Assembly: GCA_023409615.1 (NCBI GenBank) | Contig: JAEYRF010000226.1 | Span: 1 to 25,411 of the forward strand | DNA length: 25,411 nt | From: Bacillota bacterium | GTDB taxonomy: Bacteria > Bacillota > Clostridia > Acetivibrionales > DTU013 | Direction: 5' to 3' | In this document: positions 9,575 to 17,093 of the stretch, one piece after another | How positions within the stretch are numbered: the stretch's first letter is position 1 | How the letters are laid out: each line of letters opens with the position of its first letter | Notes under the pieces: model-generated | Seen by the model: the letters and a program-made list of their open reading frames with translations, nothing else | What the model was told of the DNA's origin: nothing | Database searches by the model: none | Translations under genes and position numbers: made by a program

Positions 9575-11491
9575 ATGCTGCCGAAAATAATTTCTCTAAT
9601 AATAATAATAATAGCGATAGTTTTTCTTGTAAGTCTAGAAACATATGTCTTCAGGCTGAAAAAGAAAAAGCAAATACATAAATATTTTATGTGTACGATA
9701 TTTTTCTTAAGTATATATAATATTGGAATGGCATTATTAATATCCTCAGATATCTTTTTTTATTATAAAAATATTATCTTTGAATATATTGTTTTTTTTG
9801 GAGTGACAAATTGCTCTGTATTTTTCTTGTTATTTGGATTGGCTTATGTCAAACAACATCTAATAATTAATTACAAGTATATTATCTTATGTTTAATACC
9901 GAATATCATGAATGTATTATTATGGACCAACTCTTATCATAAATTATTTTATAAAGAATATGGACAAAGTGTAGATTATTCATTTGGACCATATTTTTAC
10001 GTAAGTATGTTTGTGACATGGGCATACATTTTGGCAGGTACAGCGTATTTGTTATACTTTACTACAAAAAACTCCGGTTTCTTTTCCAAACAAGCAAAGC
10101 TGCTTATACTTGGAGCTATAATCCCTCTGCCATTCAATGTGTCTTGGATAGTAGGCAATATGTTCAAGATAGATTTTCTAAGATTCTATTCATATTATGA
10201 CATAACCTCTATAACATTAACGATAACAATTGTTTTTTTTGCTTTTGCAATATTTAAATTTGACTTCCTAAATGTGGTACCGATTGCACTGCAAAGAATA
10301 GTTGACATTATCTCAGACAGTTTCATTGTAGTTGATGATGATTATAATATTATTGATTTTAATAGATCATTTTCTGATACTTTTGGCGTAGTTTTTCAAA
10401 TAAAAAGAAATGCAAATATAATTGATGCTTTATTAAATGATGCGAATTTAGACTCAAGACCAATTGATTTCGTAGTTTATTTAAAACAAGCAGTTAATAC
10501 TATAGAATCAGTATTTTTTGAAGAACATTTTATTGGAGATGATATCGACAAGTATTTTGATATAGAGATAACGCCTATTTTTCCTGAAGATAAAAAAGGA
10601 ACTGGCTATAATCATGAAAAAAGTATAAGATTAAAAGAGAAGTCAAACTTGGTCGGGGTTATCATCCTGCTTAAAGATATAACAGATCACATAAAGAATA
10701 TCGAAGCAATCAAGGAGCAGCAGTCCATCCTGCTGGAGCAGGAGCGCCTGGCATCATTGGGGCAGCTGATCGGAGGCATTGCACACAATCTCAAGACGCC
10801 TATCATGTCAATTTCCGGGGGAATTGAAGCACTAAAAGACCTTACCTTTGAATATAGGGACTCCATTGAAGACAAAAGCGTAACGGAGCAGGATCACAAG
10901 GAGATCGCCAAGGAGATGATGACTTGGCTGGACAAAATGAAGCCGTATTGTTCCTATATGTCCGATGTTATATCAGCGGTAAAGGGACAGGCAGTTCAGA
11001 TGATAGCCTCAGGGACAGTAAAATTCACCGTCGATGAGGTTGTGAAGAGGGTAGATTTGCTTTTGAAGCATGAATTGAAAAGATATCATTGCATTTTAAA
11101 ACTAGAGTCACATATTGATATGAGCACCGAAATCAAGGGAGAGGTTAATAATTTGGTTCAGGTATTCGATAATATAATCATAAATGCCATGCAGGCATAT
11201 GAAGGCCGCAATGGCGTCATTGATTTGTATATTGTACGCAGCGGAGACAACGTGGAGTTCACATTCAAGGACTATGGAAAGGGTATTCCAAAGGAAGTTG
11301 CAGACAGGCTGTTTAAGGAAATGATCACTACAAAAGGGAAAAATGGTACAGGGTTAGGATTATACATGTCTCACTCCACAATAAAGGGGCGCTTCGGCGG
11401 AAGCATGTCATTTACAACGAAGGAAGGCTGTGGTACTACATTCTTCATTTCAATACCGTGTATTGTTTACGGAAATCAGGAGGCAGAATAA
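9575..11491 (+). CDS. 7TM/PAS sensor histidine kinase
   Basis: This 638-aa membrane sensor kinase should phosphorylate the response regulator encoded directly after it. The ATG at 9575 follows GGAGGGG (about 9561) at good distance. The first 230 residues hold about seven hydrophobic segments (near 5-22, 38-57, 67-92, 102-118, 142-162, 174-192, 206-226), like the 7TM sensor module found on histidine kinases. A PAS-like domain follows (from about 240, with FIVVDDDYNIIDFN). The HisKA helix has IAHNLKTP with the phospho-acceptor His404. The ATPase domain has NIIINAMQAYEG (N box), DYGKGIP (G1) and GTGLGLYMS (G2). It starts 38 bases after the NRPS stop with no promoter or terminator between, so co-transcription is likely. 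The first 1.1 kb is AT-rich like the NRPS, while the kinase half has backbone-like composition. The ligand is unknown; the NRPS product is a plausible candidate only by position. Confidence 0.92.
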   Translation: MLPKIISLIIIIIAIVFLVSLETYVFRLKKKKQIHKYFMCTIFFLSIYNIGMALLISSDIFFYYKNIIFEYIVFFGVTNCSVFFLLFGLAYVKQHLIINYKYIILCLIPNIMNVLLWTNSYHKLFYKEYGQSVDYSFGPYFYVSMFVTWAYILAGTAYLLYFTTKNSGFFSKQAKLLILGAIIPLPFNVSWIVGNMFKIDFLRFYSYYDITSITLTITIVFFAFAIFKFDFLNVVPIALQRIVDIISDSFIVVDDDYNIIDFNRSFSDTFGVVFQIKRNANIIDALLNDANLDSRPIDFVVYLKQAVNTIESVFFEEHFIGDDIDKYFDIEITPIFPEDKKGTGYNHEKSIRLKEKSNLVGVIILLKDITDHIKNIEAIKEQQSILLEQERLASLGQLIGGIAHNLKTPIMSISGGIEALKDLTFEYRDSIEDKSVTEQDHKEIAKEMMTWLDKMKPYCSYMSDVISAVKGQAVQMIASGTVKFTVDEVVKRVDLLLKHELKRYHCILKLESHIDMSTEIKGEVNNLVQVFDNIIINAMQAYEGRNGVIDLYIVRSGDNVEFTFKDYGKGIPKEVADRLFKEMITTKGKNGTGLGLYMSHSTIKGRFGGSMSFTTKEGCGTTFFISIPCIVYGNQEAE

Positions 11492-13000
11492 ATGAGAAAA
11501 AGAGCAAGGACTGAGTCATCAAATTTCAAGATACTGGTTGTAGATGATGAGATAGGTATTATTGACTCACTTTCAGTTGTTTTAAAGCGAAGCGGTTATG
11601 ACTTTACAGGTATTGTAGATCCGGTTGAAGCTATTGAAAGAGTGAGAAAAGAACATTATGATATGATGATTCTGGATTTCCTGATGTACCCACTGCATGG
11701 AGACAAGGTGGTTGAAATGATCAGGAAATTTAACAGTGAGTTATATATACTGTTGCTTACAGGGCATAAGGACCTGGCTCCTCCGCTTGAGACCATAAGA
11801 GCGCTGGATATACAGGGGTATTGCGAAAAAGGTGACCGGTTTGACCAATTGCTGTTGCTGGTGGAATCAGGAATCAAGTCTATTTCACAGATGAGAACGA
11901 TTAAGAAATTCAGGGATGGCTTAAATGAAATATTGCAGGCTGTGCCGAAGATCTATTCTCTCCAGCCGATCGATTCCATTCTTGAAGATATCCTGATGGA
12001 GATAATGCCACTTGTAGAAAGTGAAAACGCCTTTATTCTGGTAGATGATACAACCGACATAATTGCTGGAAATAAGAGCATATTTAAGGGTATCGGGAAA
12101 TATAAAGCAGAGATCACTCATTTCATGGAAATGCTCAGTCCAAGCCTGATGGAGCAGATTGGATATGCAAGGATATCAAAGCAGCGCGTGCAGCTCGAGG
12201 AAGGTGTAATTTTCCCTCTGATTAATGAGTACCATCAGACAATTGGTGTTATTTTTGTTGAAAGCAAAAACCTTGACGAGGGCATCAAACTGCTCGAGAT
12301 ATACACCAGTCAGGCCGCCTCTTCTCTAAACAATGCGTTTCTTCATTCGCTCGTCAACATGAAAAATGACGAACTTAATAAGACATACGATCAGTTAAAA
12401 ATCAGATATATGGACACAATAGAGGCACTTAGGCAGGCAGTTGACGCCAAGGATTTTTATACAAGGGGGCATTCCGACCGTGTAGCATATTATGCTGTCA
12501 GGATTGGAGAAGCTGCCGGAATGTCGCAACAGGAAATGGAAACACTAAGAATTAGCGGAATATTCCACGATATAGGCAAGATTGGCACTGCAGATGATAT
12601 ATTGCTAAAAACGGATAAGCTCAATGAAAAGGAACTCATGGAGATTCAGAAGCACCCTCTGAAAGGTGCTAGGATTCTTTCTGCAGTTTCTATGTTTAAA
12701 GATGTGGTTCCCGTTGTTAAGTGCCATCATGAAAGAGTTGACGGAACCGGATACCCTGAGGGTATGAAAGGGGATGAAATTCCTCTGCTTGCAAGAATTA
12801 TATCTGTATCGGATGCATTTGATGCGATGATGTCGGATCGTCTGTACAGGACGAAACTCAACCTCGAGGAAGCCAGACAGCAGTTGATCAGCGGAGCGGG
12901 ATCGCAATTTGATGCTGAGATTGTGAACTTGTTCGTGAAACTGATAGATGGTGCGGGATATAGTGAGATGCTTAAGGAAACTGCGGCTACTTATGAATAA
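11492..13000 (+). CDS. Response regulator with GAF-like middle domain and HD-GYP output
   Basis: This 502-aa regulator starts at the base after the kinase stop codon, behind AGGAGG (11478-11483). The receiver domain (about 11-125) shows the acidic pair in VVDDE, phospho-acceptor Asp62 in MMILDFLM, the Thr of LLLTG and Lys in CEKG. Residues about 145-300 look GAF-like and contain no motif I can assign. The C-terminal HD-GYP domain (about 320-490) is complete: HSDRV, HDIGKIG (His359-Asp360), HHERVDGTGYP (His412 to Pro422). HD-GYP proteins usually hydrolyse cyclic di-GMP to pGpG or GMP, and some act on related dinucleotides. There is no DNA-binding domain, so the output should be enzymatic rather than direct transcription control. 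It is the last gene of the NRPS operon, followed by a hairpin terminator. Confidence 0.93.
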   Translation: MRKRARTESSNFKILVVDDEIGIIDSLSVVLKRSGYDFTGIVDPVEAIERVRKEHYDMMILDFLMYPLHGDKVVEMIRKFNSELYILLLTGHKDLAPPLETIRALDIQGYCEKGDRFDQLLLLVESGIKSISQMRTIKKFRDGLNEILQAVPKIYSLQPIDSILEDILMEIMPLVESENAFILVDDTTDIIAGNKSIFKGIGKYKAEITHFMEMLSPSLMEQIGYARISKQRVQLEEGVIFPLINEYHQTIGVIFVESKNLDEGIKLLEIYTSQAASSLNNAFLHSLVNMKNDELNKTYDQLKIRYMDTIEALRQAVDAKDFYTRGHSDRVAYYAVRIGEAAGMSQQEMETLRISGIFHDIGKIGTADDILLKTDKLNEKELMEIQKHPLKGARILSAVSMFKDVVPVVKCHHERVDGTGYPEGMKGDEIPLLARIISVSDAFDAMMSDRLYRTKLNLEEARQQLISGAGSQFDAEIVNLFVKLIDGAGYSEMLKETAATYE

Positions 13001-13022
13001 ATGACCAGAAGCCCTCTAATAA

Positions 13023-13045
13023 CCCGAGGATATGATGACCTCGGG
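13023..13045 (+). terminator. Hairpin terminator after the NRPS-kinase-regulator operon
   Basis: A perfect 7-bp stem CCCGAGG (13023-13029) / CCTCGGG (13039-13045) closes a 9-base loop. It is followed by ATTTCTTACAGTTTT, a weak, interrupted T tract. It lies 22 bases after the regulator stop and 22 bases before the typA promoter. Confidence 0.65.
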
Positions 13046-13067
13046 ATTTCTTACAGTTTTGTTCGGG

Positions 13068-13096
13068 TTGACATTATTTATACAATAATTTAAAAT
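13068..13096 (+). promoter_or_regulatory. typA: Strong predicted SigA promoter for typA
   Basis: A consensus -35 TTGACA (13068-13073) and a -10 TAAAAT (13091-13096) are separated by exactly 17 bases. The start would be near 13103, giving an unusually long untranslated leader of about 160 bases before the TTG start of typA. Confidence 0.7.
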
Positions 13097-13099
13097 TTA

Positions 13100-13220
13100 T
13101 CTTGTTGTATTCAGGCAGGCTTGAAAAGTATAAACTATCAGGTAAGATAGATGCAACAAAAAATAGTATTCAATAGTCAAATATAACGAGGCAACTCGTT
13201 GAAACGTCGCTAAGGCGTTA
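13100..13220 (+). promoter_or_regulatory. Foldable 5' leader of typA (several hairpins)
   Basis: Four pairings can be read in the leader. An outer stem has TTGTTG near the start pairing with CAACAA near 13155. Nested beside it is CTATC/GATAG, closing a six-base loop. AACGAG (13185-13190)/CTCGTT (13195-13200) closes a GCAA tetraloop of the stable GNRA class. AACGTC/GGCGTT (13203-13219) pairs with one G-T wobble. The last hairpin ends 28 bases before the ribosome site. I do not recognise a known riboswitch class. The segment could be a cold-responsive or ribosome-linked leader, or have no function. Confidence 0.35.
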
Positions 13221-13261
13221 TAATAATTGCACCGGCTTATATAGACTGGAAGGGAAAAACA

Positions 13262-15082
13262 TTGGTTAATAAGAGAGACGACATTAGAAATATTGCAATC
13301 ATTGCACATGTAGACCATGGTAAGACGACACTGGTAGATGGTATGCTGCGCCAAAGCGGCATATTCAGGGAGAATGAACAGGTTCATGAGCGTGTAATGG
13401 ACTCCAATGACCTCGAAAGAGAGCGCGGAATTACAATACTTGCAAAGAACACAGCAGTTATTTATAAAGACAAAAAGATTAATATCGTAGATACCCCCGG
13501 CCATGCGGATTTCGGTGGGGAAGTAGAGCGTGTTTTAAAAATGGTGGATGGCGTTTTATTGCTCGTGGATGCGTTTGAAGGGCCTATGCCGCAAACAAGA
13601 TTTGTACTTCGGAAAGCGCTGCAGCTTGACCTTAAGCCGATCGTTGTAGTTAATAAGATAGACAGGCCTGAAGCCAGACCTGTGGAAGTTGTTGATGAAG
13701 TGCTTGAACTATTCATTGAACTTGGTGCAGATGATGACCAACTGGAATTTCCTGTAGTTTATTCTTCATCAAGAGATGGGTATGCGGTACTCAATACTGA
13801 AGATGAGAGAAAGAATCTGGAACCACTGCTAAACGCAATTATTGAATTCGTGCCTGCTCCTACCGGAGAAATGGATAAACCACTTCAGCTTCTGGTTTCA
13901 AATATTGATTATGATGAATATGTCGGCCGGGTTGGTATAGGCAGGATCGACAGAGGCAGGATCAAGCTGGGCCAGCAGTGTATCGTTTGTAAGAAGGATG
14001 GCAAGACAGTTCAGTCCAAGGTAAGTAAACTCTATACTTTCCAAGGGCTTAAAAGAGTGGAAGCCATTGAGTCTTCACTAGGTGATATTGTTGCGGTTTC
14101 CGGTCTCGGTGATATCAATATCGGTGAGACGATCTGTGATTTGGATGCTCCTGAACCATTACCTTTTGTCAATATAGATGAACCGACAATCAGTATGACA
14201 TTTAGTGTCAACAACAGCCCGCTAGCAGGCAGGGAAGGAACTTACGTCACTTCAAGGCATTTGCGTGACCGGTTGTTCAAGGAACTTGAGACAAATGTCA
14301 GCCTTCAGGTAGAAGAGACCGAAACCCCGGATTCATTCAAGGTATCCGGCAGGGGCGAACTCTCGCTTTCAATTCTTATTGAGACAATGAGACGGCAGGG
14401 TTATGAATTCCAGGTTTCAAAGCCAAAGGTTATTATGAAGGAAGTCGACGGGGTAGAATTCGAACCGGTTGAACTGCTGATGATCGATGTGCCGGAAGAG
14501 TTTATGGGCGTTGTTATGGAAAAACTTGGTGTACGAAAAGCTGAAATGGTGAATATGCATTCTGCAACTGAAGGATATATGCGACTGGAGTTTAAGGTTC
14601 CGGCCAGAGGCTTGATCGGTTACCGTTCCGAGTTTTTAACCGATACTAAAGGTAATGGCATTATGAACCATGTATTTAATGGACATGAACCGTTTAAAGG
14701 GGAAATCTCCAGCAGACAAAGAGGTTCTCTGGTTGCATGGGAAGATGGAGAGTCCATCACCTACGGTTTATATAATGCTCAGGAGAGAGGAAATCTCTTT
14801 ATCGTACCCGGTGTAAAGGTTTATGAAGGAATGATTGTTGGCGAAAATGCAAGGAACGAAGATATCGTTGTAAACGTCTGTAAAAGAAAGCATGTAACTA
14901 ATATGAGGGCATCCGGTTCCGATGAATCGCAGAGGTTGACCCCGCCGAAAATATTGAGTCTTGAGCAGGCACTTGAATTTATATCAGAGGATGAACTGGT
15001 TGAAGTTACGCCAAAAAATATCAGACTGAGGAAAAGAATACTGAATACAGAACTCAGAGCAAAAGCAAGAAGCAAAATGTAA
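13262..15082 (+). CDS. typA: Ribosome-associated translational GTPase TypA/BipA
   Basis: This 606-aa protein has the full length of the TypA/BipA family. TypA is an elongation-factor-like GTPase that binds the 70S ribosome and helps large-subunit assembly and stress or cold adaptation. The G motifs are clear: AHVDHGKT (G1), RERGITI (G2), DTPGHADFGGE (G3), NKID (G4). The EF-G-like domains and the TypA-specific C-terminus follow (GLIGYRSEFLTDTKG, NAQERGNLF). The start is a TTG at 13262, set 7 bases after GGAAGGG (13248-13254). The N-terminus then reads VNKRDDIRNIAIIAHV, exactly where the family begins, and no in-frame ATG precedes the G1 motif. mltG follows after 35 bases with its own strong ribosome site, so the two are probably co-transcribed. 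Confidence 0.96.
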   Translation: MVNKRDDIRNIAIIAHVDHGKTTLVDGMLRQSGIFRENEQVHERVMDSNDLERERGITILAKNTAVIYKDKKINIVDTPGHADFGGEVERVLKMVDGVLLLVDAFEGPMPQTRFVLRKALQLDLKPIVVVNKIDRPEARPVEVVDEVLELFIELGADDDQLEFPVVYSSSRDGYAVLNTEDERKNLEPLLNAIIEFVPAPTGEMDKPLQLLVSNIDYDEYVGRVGIGRIDRGRIKLGQQCIVCKKDGKTVQSKVSKLYTFQGLKRVEAIESSLGDIVAVSGLGDINIGETICDLDAPEPLPFVNIDEPTISMTFSVNNSPLAGREGTYVTSRHLRDRLFKELETNVSLQVEETETPDSFKVSGRGELSLSILIETMRRQGYEFQVSKPKVIMKEVDGVEFEPVELLMIDVPEEFMGVVMEKLGVRKAEMVNMHSATEGYMRLEFKVPARGLIGYRSEFLTDTKGNGIMNHVFNGHEPFKGEISSRQRGSLVAWEDGESITYGLYNAQERGNLFIVPGVKVYEGMIVGENARNEDIVVNVCKRKHVTNMRASGSDESQRLTPPKILSLEQALEFISEDELVEVTPKNIRLRKRILNTELRAKARSKM

Positions 15083-15117
15083 TGAGTACCAATATGCTGG
15101 TTTCAGGAGGGGACTGA

Positions 15118-16248
15118 ATGGAAAAGCAAAAGACCCAGACTCAGGTACATGCGAAGAAAAAAAGAAAATGGGTTAAAAGGCTAGTGATATGGCTGTTTGT
15201 TATTGGTCTGTTGGTTACTGTGACCTATATCAGCGCTAAACTCTCCTACGACTATGTTATGAAACAATATGCGAAAACTGGTAAGGATGAACCTATTATT
15301 GTGGATGATAAGGACGGCGTTGAGTTCATTATAGAAAGAGGCTCCACCACATCGAAAATTGCATCGCAGCTATTTGAACGCGGCTTGATTAAGAATGAGA
15401 CAATATTCAAGCTGTTGTCAAAGATTAATGGCTTTGATGGGACTTATCTGTCGGGTACTCACATCGTAAATGATAAATTGAGCTATGATGAAATGATGCG
15501 GGTGTTATCTACAGACGCAGTTACCAGGACTGTTACAATACCGGAGGGCAAAACTCTTACGCAGATTGCCGATATTCTGTATGAGAAGAAGATCATCAAG
15601 GATAAAGCCAAGTTCATAAGGTCAGCAAATACTGAGAAATTCGACTTTGATTTTCTCCAGAACCTTCCGCAAAGGGACAACAGGCTTGAAGGATATCTTT
15701 TCCCGGATACTTATGAATATGACTATAATGCCAGTGACCGGGAAATCATTACAAAGATGCTGAACAATTTTGATAAAAAATTCAAACAAGCATACAGGGA
15801 CATGATCGCCGAACTACCGACAGAAATGACACTAGACGATGTAGTCATCATGGCGTCCATTATTGAGAGGGAGGCCAGGGATCCTGATGACAGATATACG
15901 ATCGCAGGTGTGCTTTATAACAGGCTGACCAGCAAAGATGTCACACTTCGAAAGCTTCAGGTAGATGCGACGATTCAGTATATCATGCTGAAAAAAACGG
16001 GAGCCTATAAGGATAGGGTATTATATGTGGATCTTGAAGTGGATGACCCCTATAATACGTATCTGAATGCAGGTCTTCCGCCTGGACCTATCTGTTGCCC
16101 AGGTGAAGCGTCCATAAAGGCTGCGGTAAATCCGGATGACACCAAATATCTTTTCTATGTAGCAAAGGGAGACGAGGCAGGCAGTCATGCATTTGCCAAG
16201 ACCTTCAAAGAACACCAGGCAAACATAAAGAAGTATTCACAGGAGTAA
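15118..16248 (+). CDS. mltG: Endolytic murein transglycosylase MltG (YceG-like)
   Basis: MltG is a membrane-anchored lytic transglycosylase that cleaves nascent glycan strands and limits their length. The 376-aa protein has a basic N-terminus, one membrane segment (about residues 24-43, RLVIWLFVIGLLVTVTYI) and an extracellular part. A LysM-like stretch (FIIERGSTTSKIASQLFERG) is followed by the YceG catalytic region: the SIIEREA motif carrying the catalytic Glu, LQVDATIQY, and NTYLNAGLPPGPICCPGEAS near the end. AGGAGGGG (15105-15112) lies 5 bases before the ATG. It follows typA by 35 bases and ends just before a strong hairpin. In Bacillus subtilis the homologue yrrL also lies directly ahead of yrrM, as here. 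Confidence 0.94.
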   Translation: MEKQKTQTQVHAKKKRKWVKRLVIWLFVIGLLVTVTYISAKLSYDYVMKQYAKTGKDEPIIVDDKDGVEFIIERGSTTSKIASQLFERGLIKNETIFKLLSKINGFDGTYLSGTHIVNDKLSYDEMMRVLSTDAVTRTVTIPEGKTLTQIADILYEKKIIKDKAKFIRSANTEKFDFDFLQNLPQRDNRLEGYLFPDTYEYDYNASDREIITKMLNNFDKKFKQAYRDMIAELPTEMTLDDVVIMASIIEREARDPDDRYTIAGVLYNRLTSKDVTLRKLQVDATIQYIMLKKTGAYKDRVLYVDLEVDDPYNTYLNAGLPPGPICCPGEASIKAAVNPDDTKYLFYVAKGDEAGSHAFAKTFKEHQANIKKYSQE

Positions 16249-16253
16249 ACGAG

Positions 16254-16280
16254 GAAGGGCTGTTTAAGTGGCAGCCCTTC
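16254..16280 (+). terminator. Hairpin terminator after mltG
   Basis: A 9-bp perfect stem GAAGGGCTG (16254-16262) / CAGCCCTTC (16272-16280) closes a 9-base loop and is followed by TCTTTG. The T tract is short, so termination may be partial and trmR could still be read from upstream. No convincing separate promoter was seen in 16281-16325. Confidence 0.65.
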
Positions 16281-16337
16281 TCTTTGCAGTTCCTGCAATT
16301 CGCACAGTTCGCACCACCTTAATGGAAAGGACAAGTA

Positions 16338-17024
16338 ATGGCTACTCAGGATTCTAACAACCATTATATAAGAAACACAATAAGGCACAGAGACGGCTTA
16401 CTCAGCGACCTTGAGGAATATGCAAAGGAGCATCACGTTCCTATTGTTACACCGGAGGTGGCACAGCTTCTTATTGTACTCGGAAGGATCATCCGGCCGG
16501 AACGTATTTTAGAGATAGGTACCGCTATAGGTTATTCCTCTATCCTGTTGGCAGGTGTGCTGGTAAATGGCGGCAGGATTGATACCATTGAACGGCAGGA
16601 GGAAATGATCCTTAGGGCGCGAGAAAACATTAAAAAAGCTGGTCTTGAACATACTATAAGTATTATAGCAGGGGATGCGGAAGATGTTCTGAAATGTCTG
16701 GACAAGCAGTATGACATGATCTTTCTTGATGCTGCAAAAGGACAATACCCGGAATTCCTGCCTGAATGCCTCAGAATGCTGAAAAATGGGGGTCTTCTGG
16801 TATCTGATAATGTACTTTACAAGGGTATGGTAGCAAGTGATGACCTGGTAGTCAGAAGGAAGAAAACGATCGTTAACAGGATGCGTTCTTATTTAGACAG
16901 CATCTGCAGTAATCCGGCACTTGACACGAGCATATTACCGGTAGGAGATGGAGTAGCGCTCTCGTACAAGATAGGGCAAAATGCTACTTCCGATACTTTT
17001 TCAGGAGACGGGGCTCCGCGGTAG
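16338..17024 (+). CDS. trmR: SAM-dependent O-methyltransferase, TrmR-like (tRNA ho5U34 to mo5U34)
   Basis: This 228-aa class I methyltransferase is of the COMT-like type. Seen: the SAM-binding loop ILEIGTAIGYSS, an acidic residue after strand 2 (IDTIERQEEM), AGDAEDVL, the metal/catalytic segment MIFLDAAKGQYPE, and GGLLVSDNVLYKGMV. Bacillus TrmR (YrrM) methylates 5-hydroxyuridine at the tRNA wobble position. A TrhP-type protein that makes this hydroxyuridine is encoded next door, which supports TrmR over a small-molecule catechol methyltransferase. AAAGGA (16326-16331) precedes the ATG by 6 bases. The family normally ends near LSYK; here about 16 extra residues (IGQNATSDTFSGDGAPR) run into a palindrome and look like a tail added by an insertion. 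Confidence 0.85.
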   Translation: MATQDSNNHYIRNTIRHRDGLLSDLEEYAKEHHVPIVTPEVAQLLIVLGRIIRPERILEIGTAIGYSSILLAGVLVNGGRIDTIERQEEMILRARENIKKAGLEHTISIIAGDAEDVLKCLDKQYDMIFLDAAKGQYPEFLPECLRMLKNGGLLVSDNVLYKGMVASDDLVVRRKKTIVNRMRSYLDSICSNPALDTSILPVGDGVALSYKIGQNATSDTFSGDGAPR

Positions 17025-17083
17025 TTTCATGAAAAAGTTTTATCGGAAGTTGTATTTTAGCCTATCTATAAGATAGGGCAAAA
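16968..17083 (+). repeat. 14-bp direct repeats flanking an imperfect palindrome (small inserted element?)
   Basis: AAGATAGGGCAAAA occurs at 16968-16981 and again at 17070-17083. Between them, 16986-17003 pairs with 17030-17050: ACTTCCGATA plus CTTTTTCA against its complement, with a 3-base bulge. GGAG/CTCC forms an inner stem. The second repeat also overlaps a small hairpin, CCTATCT/AGATAGG (17061-17077). The block carries the last 18 codons and the stop of trmR, and reaches the ribosome site of the next gene. It could be a palindromic element with a target duplication, a terminator/attenuator, or both. Confidence 0.6.
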
Positions 17084-17093
17084 GGAGAGACGA

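Noticed and set aside
13100..13220. Cyclic-di-GMP riboswitch upstream of typA, suggested by the nearby HD-GYP gene and a GNRA loop
   Set aside because: The conserved core sequences of the GEMM-I class that I know are not present, and the pairing pattern does not match. Kept only as an unassigned leader.
13097..13504. 135-codon open frame on the minus strand over the typA leader and 5' end
   Set aside because: It is antisense to the TypA G-domain, has no recognisable protein motif or convincing ribosome site, and would need the leader DNA to be coding. It is best explained as a shadow of typA.
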